A DNA stretch of 64,000 nt from Saprospiraceae bacterium (GTDB lineage Bacteria > Bacteroidota > Bacteroidia > Chitinophagales > Saprospiraceae), in the NCBI GenBank assembly GCA_958295895.1, contig CATQHI010000014.1, forward strand, positions 1-64,000. The letters are read 5' to 3'. This document shows, piece by piece, positions 46,178 to 53,978 of the stretch. The position numbers and the translations under genes were made by a program. A model generated the notes under the pieces. That model was given only the letters and a program-made list of their open reading frames with translations. It had not been told where the DNA came from and did not search any database. How positions within the stretch are numbered: position 1 is the first letter of the stretch; each line of letters starts with the position of its first letter.

Positions 46178-46672
46178 ATGCTCGTACTCCGCTCGCTCCT
46201 CTCCCTGGTGGGGGGGGCCTACCTCCTCAGTCAGTTCGTCAAACAGCGCAGCCACCGCTCGCCGCGGCTAGATCCGGAGGAATATGCACACAAGATCGCG
46301 GACGAGCTGCCGCTCTACGGCGCTGAGCCGGTAGGCTATCCCCATCAGGATTATCGAGCCGCCCGGCGGGCGGCAGATGAGAAGCTCACCGCCTTCATCG
46401 ACACCCACAAAAGCTACCCCCCGGCGGCCCGCAAGGCGAGGGCCAGCGGTACGGCGGTGGTTACCTTTCACGTAGAGACGGACGGCACGATGAAGGCCCT
46501 ACGGGTGATGCGTGATCCGGGCCACCGACTAGGTGCGGCGGCCCTACAGGTAGTCAGCCGACTAGCTGCCCAGGGCGAGCGGTGGCGGCCGGCGTACCAC
46601 GACGGGGAGGCGGTGCGGTTTCACTTTAATCTGCCGGTGAAGTTTACCTACGAGCCGGTAGCCGGTCGGTAA
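46178..46672 (+). CDS. TonB C-terminal-domain protein
   Basis: 164 aa. N-terminal membrane segment (MLVLRSLLSLVGGAYLLSQF), then a TonB_C-type domain: YPPAARKARASGTAVVTFHVETDGTMKALRVMRDPGHRLGAAALQVV...WRPAYHDGEAVRFHFNLPVKF. Known role of the family is to contact TonB boxes of outer-membrane receptors. Short periplasmic span, so it may instead be a periplasmic envelope protein with this fold. Confidence 0.85.
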   Translation: MLVLRSLLSLVGGAYLLSQFVKQRSHRSPRLDPEEYAHKIADELPLYGAEPVGYPHQDYRAARRAADEKLTAFIDTHKSYPPAARKARASGTAVVTFHVETDGTMKALRVMRDPGHRLGAAALQVVSRLAAQGERWRPAYHDGEAVRFHFNLPVKFTYEPVAGR

Positions 46673-46681
46673 GGTCGAAAC

Positions 46682-48457
46682 GTGCTATTTTGGCGGGGTA
46701 CCAAATTAGTACCCTTGCGCTCGTTTTACTGGCTTTGCACCTGCGGCCCCGCCCTGCTTTTGATCCTCATGGGTTGTAATAACTCGGCGGACGAACCTCC
46801 TGGGGAGGGATTCGGCCGACGAGTAGCACCGAATGTGCTGTGGATCGTGTGTGAGGATATGAGTCCGCTGATCGCGGCCTTCGGGGACTCGACGATACAG
46901 ACGCCGAACCTGAGCAGATTGGCGGCGCGGGGGGTGCGCTTTCCGAATACCTTCAGCGTGGCCGGGGTGTGTGCGCCAAGTCGTAACGCGATCGCTACGG
47001 GGATGTACCCCATCAGTATCGGGGGGCATAATATGCGGACGCAGTACAATGTGGAGGGCCTACTGGAGATCGGCCTACCGGGCGAGTACGGGGCCCTGCC
47101 GCCGCCGGAGGTGAAGATGATGTCGCAGGTGCTGCGCGAGCACGGCTACTTTACGACCAATAACGAGAAGACGGACTACCAGTTTGAGGCACCGAAGACG
47201 GCCTGGGACGAGCAGGGACCGCAGGCGCACTACCGGCACCGGCCGGTGGGGCAGCCTTTCTTCAGCATTTTCAACCTGGAGATCACCCACGAGAGTCAGG
47301 TGTGGGACCGGCGCCGGGCGGTCATGCGCTTCCGGGAGGGCTTTGAGACGGATACCTTTCCGCTTGCTGACTACGAGGGCTGGTACGGGGACGAGCGGCC
47401 CGACATTGAACTACCCGCAGATCTGGAAATCACCGTGCCCCCCTACCTGGCCGATACCGAGCCGACGCGGCAGGACGTCCGGCGGGTGTACGACAACATC
47501 CGCATCATGGACCGGCAGGTCGGTTTCTTACTGGACCAACTGGAGCAGGACGGGCTGACGGATTCGACCATTGTCTTTTTTTACAGCGACCACGGGGGGC
47601 CACTGCCCCGGCAGAAGCGCCTGCTCTACGACTCAGGCCTCCGGGTGCCGATGATCGTCGCCTGGCCCGACGGGCAGCGGGCAGGGGAGATCGACAGTAT
47701 GCTCTTCAGCTTCGTCGATTTTGCGCCCTCGGTGCACAGTATGGCGGGCATCGCGCCGGCGGACTACCTACAGGGGCAGGCCAACTTCGGCGAGTACAAG
47801 GCACCGGAGCGGGAGTACGTGTACGCGGCTAGTGACCGACTGGACGGCTTTTACGACCGCATCCGGGCGGTGCGCGATCACCGCTTCAAGTACCTGCGTA
47901 ACTACTACCCCGAGCGCGACTACTACCTACCGGTGGTGTACCGCGAGCAGATGGCCTCGATGCAGGAGCTACTGCGGCTACGCGATGCCGGTCAGCTCAG
48001 CGACGCCCAGGCCCAGTGGTTCCGCAAGACCAAGGACCCGGAAGAGCTCTTCGATACCCACAACGACCCCTACGAACTGGAGAACCTGGCCGGCCGGCCG
48101 GAGTACGCCGACAAGCTGGCCGAGCTACGCGGCGCGATGGACGAGTGGCTGGAGCGGGTGGGCGACCTTGGTGCGGTGCCGGAGGTAGAACTCGTACAGC
48201 AGTTCTGGAATGGATTGGATGAGATGCCGGTCACGGGTCGGCCGCAACTGCGTCGTGATAGTCTGGGGCGCTTCGTACTGGAGAGCAAGACGCCGGGAGC
48301 GCAGATCGCCTACCGCCTGCTGCCCGAGGATGAGCGCGTGGAGGGCTGGCGGGTGTATACCGAGCCGATTGATTTCGATCTCGATAGCGGGGATACCTTG
48401 CGGGCGGTGGCGCAGCGGATCGGGTACCGGGAGAGTGGGGTGAGTGAGGGGTGGTGA
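46682..48457 (+). CDS. Lipoprotein sulfatase
   Basis: 591 aa from GTG 46682. The signal region carries the dispersed motif, read LCTCGPA (46733-46754), then lipobox LILMGC. Metal motif PNVLWIVCEDMSP, formylglycine site CAPSR in AGVCAPSRNAIATG, and SDHGGPLPRQKRLLYD. The C-terminal 90 residues form an extra beta domain (FVLESKTPGAQIAYRLL...LRAVAQRIGY) like the chitobiase C-terminal type. Acts on sulfated glycans at the cell surface. Confidence 0.92.
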   Translation: MLFWRGTKLVPLRSFYWLCTCGPALLLILMGCNNSADEPPGEGFGRRVAPNVLWIVCEDMSPLIAAFGDSTIQTPNLSRLAARGVRFPNTFSVAGVCAPSRNAIATGMYPISIGGHNMRTQYNVEGLLEIGLPGEYGALPPPEVKMMSQVLREHGYFTTNNEKTDYQFEAPKTAWDEQGPQAHYRHRPVGQPFFSIFNLEITHESQVWDRRRAVMRFREGFETDTFPLADYEGWYGDERPDIELPADLEITVPPYLADTEPTRQDVRRVYDNIRIMDRQVGFLLDQLEQDGLTDSTIVFFYSDHGGPLPRQKRLLYDSGLRVPMIVAWPDGQRAGEIDSMLFSFVDFAPSVHSMAGIAPADYLQGQANFGEYKAPEREYVYAASDRLDGFYDRIRAVRDHRFKYLRNYYPERDYYLPVVYREQMASMQELLRLRDAGQLSDAQAQWFRKTKDPEELFDTHNDPYELENLAGRPEYADKLAELRGAMDEWLERVGDLGAVPEVELVQQFWNGLDEMPVTGRPQLRRDSLGRFVLESKTPGAQIAYRLLPEDERVEGWRVYTEPIDFDLDSGDTLRAVAQRIGYRESGVSEGW

Positions 48458-48722
48458 GGGGTGGTGTTGCGGTGGGTGATCTGAACATGGGTTGCACCCC
48501 ATTAGGGAGGGGGTCCACCTTCTACTGCTAATTGGTAGCACTACATGTATAGCCTGTAGACCACCCCCACCCGGCTGCTACCGGGGCTGGTCGAATCCTG
48601 TCTCCCCTTAACCCGAAAAACTCTTGACACACTTTGTGCAATACTCCCCCATACACTAGAGTATGAGAGAAGCTATGAAATTATAAGCCTTAAATCTACA
48701 CTCTTAGTTTTGTTTTACTAAC
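48458..48722. other. Gap with weak hairpins, no gene
   Basis: 265 bp between convergent genes. Two short inverted pairs (GCTA-attgg-TAGC at about 48527; CCGGCTGCTACCGG at about 48571). Base use shifts to AT-rich after 48650. I see no attC core boxes with matching arms here. Confidence 0.35.
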
Positions 48723-49166
48723 CTATTTCTTTGGCTTATATCTTACCTCTTCTGGTACTTGAGAGAGCAGTAATTTACCATCTTCCTCACTCAGTTTTCT
48801 TAAAACTGGAATTGTTCGAGCATTTAGAGATGGATCATCGTGGTATTCAAAATAATGAATTGAATTGGGATCGACATTAAATTCATAATCTGAACCTGGC
48901 CTTGCCGATGTTTTAATTGATACTTCTCTACCTTCTCCGATAGCCACAACCGTTTCAATGTGTGTGTTTCTTCCGATCTCGCCAATTAGTAATCCGTCTA
49001 TATAAATCTTGTTTTCAGATGCTAGTCCGATATTGAAAGTTGGATTTATTACATAGATTGTTGCTGTTTCTGAGTTAGTAATATCTCCAACTTCATTCAT
49101 ATATTGAGCACCATTGAAACAGGAAAATGTTGTAATGGCCAAGACTAACAGCACAATGTATTTCAT
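48723..49166 (-). CDS. Small lipoprotein, DUF2846-like
   Basis: 147 aa from ATG 49166, which opens a lipoprotein signal (MKYIVLLVLAITTFSC, lipobox TFSC); a longer ORF start at 49256 adds 30 residues without need. ATIYVINPTFNIGL...NKIYIDGLLIGEIGRNTHIETVVAIGEGREVSI fits DUF2846-type envelope lipoproteins, a moderate match. Very AT-rich against the core genome. Possibly an integron-type cassette gene: same strand as the genes up to 53 kb. Confidence 0.65.
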   Translation of the reverse strand: MKYIVLLVLAITTFSCFNGAQYMNEVGDITNSETATIYVINPTFNIGLASENKIYIDGLLIGEIGRNTHIETVVAIGEGREVSIKTSARPGSDYEFNVDPNSIHYFEYHDDPSLNARTIPVLRKLSEEDGKLLLSQVPEEVRYKPKK

Positions 49167-49546
49167 GGTAGTAGAATTTGGGTTTGAAAATATTGATGAA
49201 ATTGCTATTAAAATTAAACCGTGAAAGACGGTTTTGGTATAGCGATTATAGATCATTCCATGATGCTATCCTAATTTAACTGAAAATAAGCGTATCGGTT
49301 GTCAAAACTTGGCAATGATTACGATCAATAGGTATTATGGCAATAATACTTCGTTGAGAAGTTCATTTCTGTGAAGAAAATCATAAACATTGTTAGCGAT
49401 ATGTTAAGATCCCTAAAGCAATGACTCCTTCTCATAATCGTAGTTCTTAGCTTCACTAAAAAGTGTTAGTCCTTCCAAAGTTGTTATAAATGTCCAAACC
49501 GATTTATGCTTATCATATTGTCTATATCTTTAAAGTGACAAGTATA
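49167..49546. other. AT-rich gap upstream of the lipoprotein gene
   Basis: 380 bp with no ORF of coding character. Probably promoter and leader of the lipoprotein gene, cut off from upstream DNA by the IS630 element that begins at 49547. Confidence 0.35.
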
Positions 49547-50696
49547 CTCGGCGCGGTCATCTTATGTGAAAAGTGGGGAAGCACCGATCTTGGAGGTGTC
49601 AAGCCATCCAACCCATGTACTTCCCCGTGATCAGCGAAGCTGACCTTGAACAAGCAAGGTACCATCAAATCCATTCTGCCCACCACGTGATCCGCCAGCG
49701 CATGCACTATCTGATCCTGCGCGCTCAGGGCTTCGGCCCGGGGCAGTGCGCTAAGATCCTAGGCATTCACCCCAACACGGCCACCCACTGGGCCAAGTGC
49801 TACCTGGCGGAGGGCTTAGCGGGCTTGCTGCGTTATGCCCCCTGCCGTCCAGCCAGTGCGCTCATCCAGCATCGGAGCGAGCTGTGCGCAGCCTTCACCT
49901 CCGAGCCGCCCCGCTCTATCGCCCAGGCCGCTCAAGTTATCGCGCAGCGTACCGGACTACGACGGGGGCTGACCCAGACGCGTCGTTTTATCAAGCACAC
50001 CCTGGGCATGAAGTGTCGCCGCTTCCGCTGCCTGCCCGGTGGTAAGCTCTCCTTAGCAGAACTCGCTGCCCGGCAACTCGCTTTTTTGCGCGACACCCTG
50101 CAGCCCCTCCTGGAACAATCCGCTACCGAAGCCATCGACCTGTACTTCGTGGATGCGGCCCATCCCGTGCAAGGCTTTCACACCGGCCGGGTATGGAGCC
50201 CCCAACCCTTGGCGGTTCGTACTCCGTCGGGACGTCACCGCCTCAACATCCTCGGTGCCCTGGATAGTCACCGCCAGGAGCTCTACAGCATCACGACACC
50301 AGACTACATTCAAGCTACTACGGTGGTCGAACTGCTGAACTTACTGCGCCAGGAACGCCCCGGCCGGCCTATCTACCTGGTATTAGACAATGCCCGCTAT
50401 CAGCGCTGTACCTTGGTCCAGCAGGCTGCCCAACAACTCGACATCCAGTTGGTCTACTTACCGGCCTACTCCCCCAACCTGAACCTGATCGAGCGCTTTT
50501 GGAAGTTCCTCAAAAAGCAGGCTCTGGCCGGCTATCACTTTGCCACCAAGCAGGAGTTCGAGGAGGCGATCTACTGGTTTATCGACGAGGTCAACAACGG
50601 CGAGCATCAGGCACAACTGCGCACTTTACTCGCACCTAACTTCCAGCAGCTGCTCAAACCACCCGCAGACTTTTCACATAAGGTGGCCGCGTGAAG
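49547..50696 (+). mobile_element. IS630-family insertion sequence, apparently intact
   Basis: 1150 bp. Ends are inverted: left CTCGGCGCGGTCATCTTATG, right (reverse complement) CTTCACGCGGCCACCTTATG, both running on with TGAAAAGT; TA flanks each end (49545-49546, 50697-50698), as IS630/Tc1-mariner elements leave. One full transposase gene. Confidence 0.88.
49615..50694 (+). CDS. IS630-family DDE transposase
   Basis: 359 aa from ATG 49615 (MYFPVISEADLEQ); an upstream start at 49573 is possible. N-terminal helix-turn-helix (QCAKILGIHPNTATHWAKCY), then the catalytic core: LYFVDAAHP (D), LVLDNARYQ (D) and PAYSPNLNLIERFWKFLKK (E). Full length, no break, and the stop lies two bases inside the right end. 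Confidence 0.93.
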   Translation: MYFPVISEADLEQARYHQIHSAHHVIRQRMHYLILRAQGFGPGQCAKILGIHPNTATHWAKCYLAEGLAGLLRYAPCRPASALIQHRSELCAAFTSEPPRSIAQAAQVIAQRTGLRRGLTQTRRFIKHTLGMKCRRFRCLPGGKLSLAELAARQLAFLRDTLQPLLEQSATEAIDLYFVDAAHPVQGFHTGRVWSPQPLAVRTPSGRHRLNILGALDSHRQELYSITTPDYIQATTVVELLNLLRQERPGRPIYLVLDNARYQRCTLVQQAAQQLDIQLVYLPAYSPNLNLIERFWKFLKKQALAGYHFATKQEFEEAIYWFIDEVNNGEHQAQLRTLLAPNFQQLLKPPADFSHKVAA

Positions 50697-50793
50697 TATA
50701 GTGTTAAATTTGAGTTTGAAAAATCTGTAGGAAAATTCTTGCTTAATCACGAACTGCTGCCCTAGGACCGCCTTTGATGGCGATTTGTCTGTC

Positions 50794-51091
50794 GCCTAAC
50801 GTGAGGCTGTGCAAAAAATCAAAATGTTTGAAAAGCCCCCATCGAATATTTGGTTTCATGCCGATGCGAGCGTTCTATCAAAACAATATAATTAAAGCTT
50901 ATATTAAAAGCAAAGCGCATTTCGACCGCGCAGCGGCGGATTGAGCTTTTGCACAGTCTGACGCTTGTCGCCACGCAGCCCGCCATCGCCAGCTTACTTT
51001 GCTGGATCGGACTTACTTTTGATTACCCATAAAACACCACCGGAGTCTCCCCAGCACCATTGGCGGGTTGACGCTGGCGACTTTGTTGGGC
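50794..51091 (-). other. attC: Integron attC recombination site (interrupted)
   Basis: On the minus strand: R'' GCCCAAC (51091-51085), arm GTCGCCAGCGTCAACCCGCCA (51081-51061), loop region, matching arm (50985-50967, TGGCGGGCTGCGTGGCGAC), spacer AAGC, and R' GTTAGGC (50800-50794). Both cores fit RYYYAAC and GTTRRRY, and the arms pair along about 19 bp with a few unpaired bases, as attC needs. Without the 159-bp insert it is about 136 bp, the size of Vibrio-type sites. It follows the 51122-51766 gene on the same strand, the proper cassette order. No integrase gene in the window. Confidence 0.75.
50802..50960. mobile_element. 159-bp MITE-like element inside attC
   Basis: Ends TGAGGCTGTGCAAAA and (reverse complement of the right end) CAGACTGTGCAAAA share AGRCTGTGCAAAA. 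It is flanked by ACG on both sides (50799-50801 and 50961-50963). Removing it with one ACG rebuilds GCCTAACGCTTGTCGCC, the normal attC end. No coding capacity. AT-rich. Confidence 0.7.
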
Positions 51092-51121
51092 GAGTATGTC
51101 AAGTACTGAAGCAGGTGATGT

Positions 51122-51766
51122 TCACCAGTTGTGCTGGTTTACACTTAAGCGGTTTGGTAAGGCGATACTTGTAGAAGTAATAAGTGGCAAACCTGTACTG
51201 TCTTTACCAATAAATTTAAAATCAGAGACCATTTTTAAATCAAATGCAGCATCAAATTCCACAAATCTAAACGACAAGTTTACGTACCCTTCAGCCCATA
51301 AACCCCTATCTAGCCATGAAATCTTGAATGGCACAATCTCATCAGTTCTTTCGAAGTGGGTAATAACCGCCGCGGATCTATTAACACTATAATCTCCTTT
51401 CCATAAAGTACTATCGGAAAATTGTTCTTGGTCGACGTTGTAGACTTTTGGTCCAATAGTGAGCTGAACTGACTCTTTGTCTCCGAACAACACTATTCGT
51501 CCCGTTGAAAATGTATCTGATTCAATTGCTGCAATCTGTATTGCCTTCTCGCCAAAGAGAATTTGTTTGTATCGATTCATCTTCGCCGTGTCCGCAGCTA
51601 GATATATTGTGGTATGCACAAGTAATGAATCGTAATTATGCTTCTTTTGAGTATCGTACACAACTTCTACTGACTGCCCTGATACATAAGTAGAAAGTAT
51701 ATATATCAATATTAATTGGCTAACTTTTACCAATCTGATTAGATTTAAATACATGATAACTTTCAT
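51122..51766 (-). CDS. Hypothetical secreted protein, probable cassette gene
   Basis: 214 aa, not recognised. Signal peptide near the N-terminus (VSQLILIYILSTYVSGQ), then a beta-rich mature part (VEVVYDTQKKHNYDSLLVHTT...TFSTGRIVLFGDKESVQLTIGPKVY...) that resembles GLPGLI-type short secreted proteins only loosely. AT-rich. Its stop lies 30 bp before the attC start on the same strand, so gene plus attC look like one integron cassette. Confidence 0.6.
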   Translation of the reverse strand: MKVIMYLNLIRLVKVSQLILIYILSTYVSGQSVEVVYDTQKKHNYDSLLVHTTIYLAADTAKMNRYKQILFGEKAIQIAAIESDTFSTGRIVLFGDKESVQLTIGPKVYNVDQEQFSDSTLWKGDYSVNRSAAVITHFERTDEIVPFKISWLDRGLWAEGYVNLSFRFVEFDAAFDLKMVSDFKFIGKDSTGLPLITSTSIALPNRLSVNQHNW

Positions 51767-52073
51767 ATTATGTCTTCGTGGATGTCTTATCGCCTATCGT
51801 GATTAACCGTCACTCGCTGATACCATCACTATTTGAAGCAACTAGTGGAACAGCCGGTAAATATCGTTACAATGATAAAGCTCTGATAGCACAGCAAATA
51901 CTCATTTTCGGATCAATCCACTTGTAATGTTTTTCAAGTTACCCCACTAGCCGCCCTGCTCTCGTTATCTGAATGGTCGTTGTCAAATTGCGTCTCTTTT
52001 GCTTTTGGTTTGTGTAGTGTGGGTTCTCTATACTCTGCGGGCTTGCTCGTGCCGGCTTTAATGCCGGCATGTC
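51767..52073. other. AT-rich gap with one GCCGGC hairpin
   Basis: Upstream region of the 51122-51766 gene. The only structure seen is the hairpin TGCCGGC-tttaat-GCCGGCA at 52050-52069, right beside the next attC-like site. No coding ORF. Confidence 0.4.
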
Positions 52074-52161
52074 GCCCAACAAGCGGGTTCACGCATTGCG
52101 TATATTCCCGCCATGGGCGCGCAATTATTGCGTGTAACCAGCAAGATCCTGTTAGTTATAC
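52074..52161 (-). other. Second attC-like site
   Basis: On the minus strand: GTATAAC (52161-52155), arm GGTTACACGCAATAATTGCG, arm CGCAATGCGTGAACC, and GTTGGGC (52080-52074). R' fits GTTRRRY; R'' has one mismatch to RYYYAAC. The arms pair over about 15 bp. It is downstream, on the same strand, of the toxin gene that ends at 52327, as a cassette attC should be. The box order could also be read on the plus strand. Confidence 0.5.
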
Positions 52162-52247
52162 GCAACTCGTCAGCAAATTTTCTTCCACACTGCGCTTTCA
52201 ACCCAGTTGACGTGAAACTACCATATTCTGTTGGTTATACGCAACTC
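52149..52247. repeat. 20-bp direct repeat next to attC-like site
   Basis: CTGTTAGTTATACGCAACTC (52149-52168) and CTGTTGGTTATACGCAACTC (52228-52247) differ by one base and are 79 bp apart; GGTTATAC recurs at 53295. The second copy may be the remaining end of a deleted attC. Confidence 0.6.
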
Positions 52248-52326
52248 AGTTCGTTATTTTAGGTCTCAGGACTCAGCATAACCGAGATTTGCTTTAGGTG
52301 ATTGAACAGGCATCTGCTTGCTAACC

Positions 52327-52683
52327 TTACTCGTGGATAATCACGCTAACATTGTCCATCTCGATGAACTTGCTTCCTCCGTGAAAGGAACTATTGATAT
52401 AGTCAAAATTCTTTTCGAAAAGCTCGAGTAGTTCCTGATTCACAAGGTTGCCAGTAGTAATCCAAAGTAACATTTCTGGCTTCCCCCTGATAATTCTTTG
52501 ATGAGGGAAGTCCTTATCCTTGGATACAATTACTACAGTGGAAGAGCTGTATTCTTCAATCAGTTCTAAGTCAGAAGTAAGGTTACTCTTTGGTAAATCT
52601 AGGGTATGGATTGCGTCCACTCCCGACTGCATCAACCAGTCCCGAAGCTTTCTAGGAAGTTGTGCGTCAATCAAATATTGCAT
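52327..52683 (-). CDS. DUF5615 / PIN-like toxin
   Basis: 118 aa. Starts MQYLIDAQLPRKLRDWLMQSGVDAIHTLDLP, with the PIN-like Asp pattern (LIDAQLP; VIVSKDKDFP), typical of DUF5615 proteins paired with DUF433. Nuclease role is assumed from the fold. It starts directly after the stop of the antitoxin gene (no gap). AT-rich cassette-type gene. Confidence 0.87.
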   Translation of the reverse strand: MQYLIDAQLPRKLRDWLMQSGVDAIHTLDLPKSNLTSDLELIEEYSSSTVVIVSKDKDFPHQRIIRGKPEMLLWITTGNLVNQELLELFEKNFDYINSSFHGGSKFIEMDNVSVIIHE

Positions 52684-52920
52684 TTAGGCAGCAGTAGTTA
52701 GCCGAATCGACTTTACTTCTGCCAGTCGTGATGCAAACACGAGACAGGCCTGTAAATCTTCTTTCTCTAGATCCTCATAGTCCTCAAGAATCTCAGTAGT
52801 TGTCATTCCTGCGGCTAGTAGATCTAAGACCATAGTTACAGGGTAGCGTAAATTCCTAATAGTTGGCTTCCCAAAAAGAACATCTGGATTAAGGGTGATG
52901 CGGTGGAGAAGGTCATTCAT
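52684..52920 (-). CDS. DUF433 antitoxin
   Basis: 78 aa from ATG 52920 (MNDLLHRITLNPDVLFGKPTIRNLRYPVTMVLDLLAAGMTTTEILEDYEDLEKEDLQACLVFA); a start at 52953 would add eleven residues. RITLNPDVLFGKPTI and the short helix-turn-helix are the DUF433 hallmark. Neutralises and represses the adjacent DUF5615 toxin. Confidence 0.87.
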   Translation of the reverse strand: MNDLLHRITLNPDVLFGKPTIRNLRYPVTMVLDLLAAGMTTTEILEDYEDLEKEDLQACLVFASRLAEVKSIRLTTAA

Positions 52921-53073
52921 AACGATAGGTATTGTCTCATACCAAGATAGCATTTCTGCAGCTTTTTCTCTTCACAGAAGCGGTTAGGTTGTTCTTGTTT
53001 GACTCGCGCCCGATAAAACATCATCCAAACGCAAATTCTTAGCTCGCGGTTCGGATCGGCATTAGCCGATCTT

Positions 53074-53302
53074 GCTCAACAAATCGCTACACGCATTACG
53101 TATAGCCCCCCCCACCTACATCAACATCCTGACGTGAATACGCCGAGTTGACATAAGTACCCCCACCCCCACGTTGTGTACATGCAAGAGAACCGGACGA
53201 GCACGGCTTCGCTCCCCATGCGTCGAACCGCCTGTCTCGACCCCTAACCTTGGACTCCAGTCCATAACACCGCCTAAAATAGCACACGTCGACTGGTTAT
53301 AC
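53074..53302 (-). other. Possible degraded attC or array end
   Basis: On the minus strand GTATAAC (53302-53296) and GTTGAGC (53080-53074) bracket 229 bp. The R' half AATGCGTGTAGCGATTTGTTGAGC resembles that of the 52.1-kb site (AATGCGTGAACCCGCTTGTTGGGC), but arm pairing across the whole is poor. It lies upstream of the toxin-antitoxin cassette, at the border to the DUF1080 gene. Confidence 0.3.
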
Positions 53303-53306
53303 CCTT

Positions 53307-53328
53307 AGCACCTGCGCCCGCGCCCGCC
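53307..53328 (-). repeat. Dispersed GC-rich motif at the 3' end of the DUF1080 gene
   Basis: GGCGGGCGCGGGCGCAGGTGCTAAG on the minus strand, starting at the stop codon of the gene, the same relative place and orientation as copies at 36325 and 45112. Confidence 0.7.
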
Positions 53329-53927
53329 TATTTCGCTAGCGGTGTGATCACGATATTACGCCACCGCACCCGAATCCCACCCCCGTCGTGAATCTGTAGC
53401 GCAATACCTCCTTTGCCCTCGCCGATCTTTTCATCCGTCAGCGTGACCATCTCCTCGCCGTTCAGCCAGGAGGTAACCGTAGGCCCCTCAGCGCGAATCT
53501 TCAGCGTATTCCACTCCCCCATTTTCAGGTACTTATCCTTCTCCGGATCGGGCTTGATGAGCCAGCCGCGACCGTAGGATTCGTAGATGCCGCCGGTATC
53601 GTGACCGGGGGGTGCTACCTCTACCTGCCAACCACTGACCCGGGTGCCCTCCACCGAGGAGCGGATGAACACGCCGCTGTTGCCGTCTGCCTCCTGTAAA
53701 AACTCCAGCGTGAGCTCGAAGTCCTTGTAGTTTTCATCCGTACTCAGGTAGCCGTAGGCGCCGTCGGGGCCACTCTCGCAGATGATCTCACCATCTTCGA
53801 CGTACCAGCGCTCGGTGCCGTGGGCGGTCCAGCCGTCGAGGTTCTCGCCGTTGAAGAGGGCGGTGGTGGTGGGGCGGTTGCAGGTGAGTAGGAGGAGGGC
53901 TAGGGCGGCTAGGGGGAGTGCTTTCAT
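53328..53927 (-). CDS. DUF1080 (3-keto-disaccharide hydrolase family) lipoprotein
   Basis: 199 aa from ATG 53927, chosen for the lipoprotein signal MKALPLAALALLLLTC. DUF1080 pattern: LFNGENLDGWTAHGTERWYVEDGEIICESGPDGAYGYLST, FELTLEFLQEADGNSGVFIRSS, WQVEVAPPGHDTGGIYESYGRG, EWNTLKIRAEG. A jelly-roll enzyme or binding domain linked to sugar breakdown. Adjacent to the M16-like gene upstream. Confidence 0.9.
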   Translation of the reverse strand: MKALPLAALALLLLTCNRPTTTALFNGENLDGWTAHGTERWYVEDGEIICESGPDGAYGYLSTDENYKDFELTLEFLQEADGNSGVFIRSSVEGTRVSGWQVEVAPPGHDTGGIYESYGRGWLIKPDPEKDKYLKMGEWNTLKIRAEGPTVTSWLNGEEMVTLTDEKIGEGKGGIALQIHDGGGIRVRWRNIVITPLAK

Positions 53928-53978
53928 GCGGTGTTGGTGTAAGCTCGGAAGATAGGTAACTCGCAACAACCTCGCTAG

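Noticed and set aside
48458-48722. attC site after the lipoprotein gene
   Set aside because: No RYYYAAC/GTTRRRY pair with matching arms could be found, although a cassette order would predict one.
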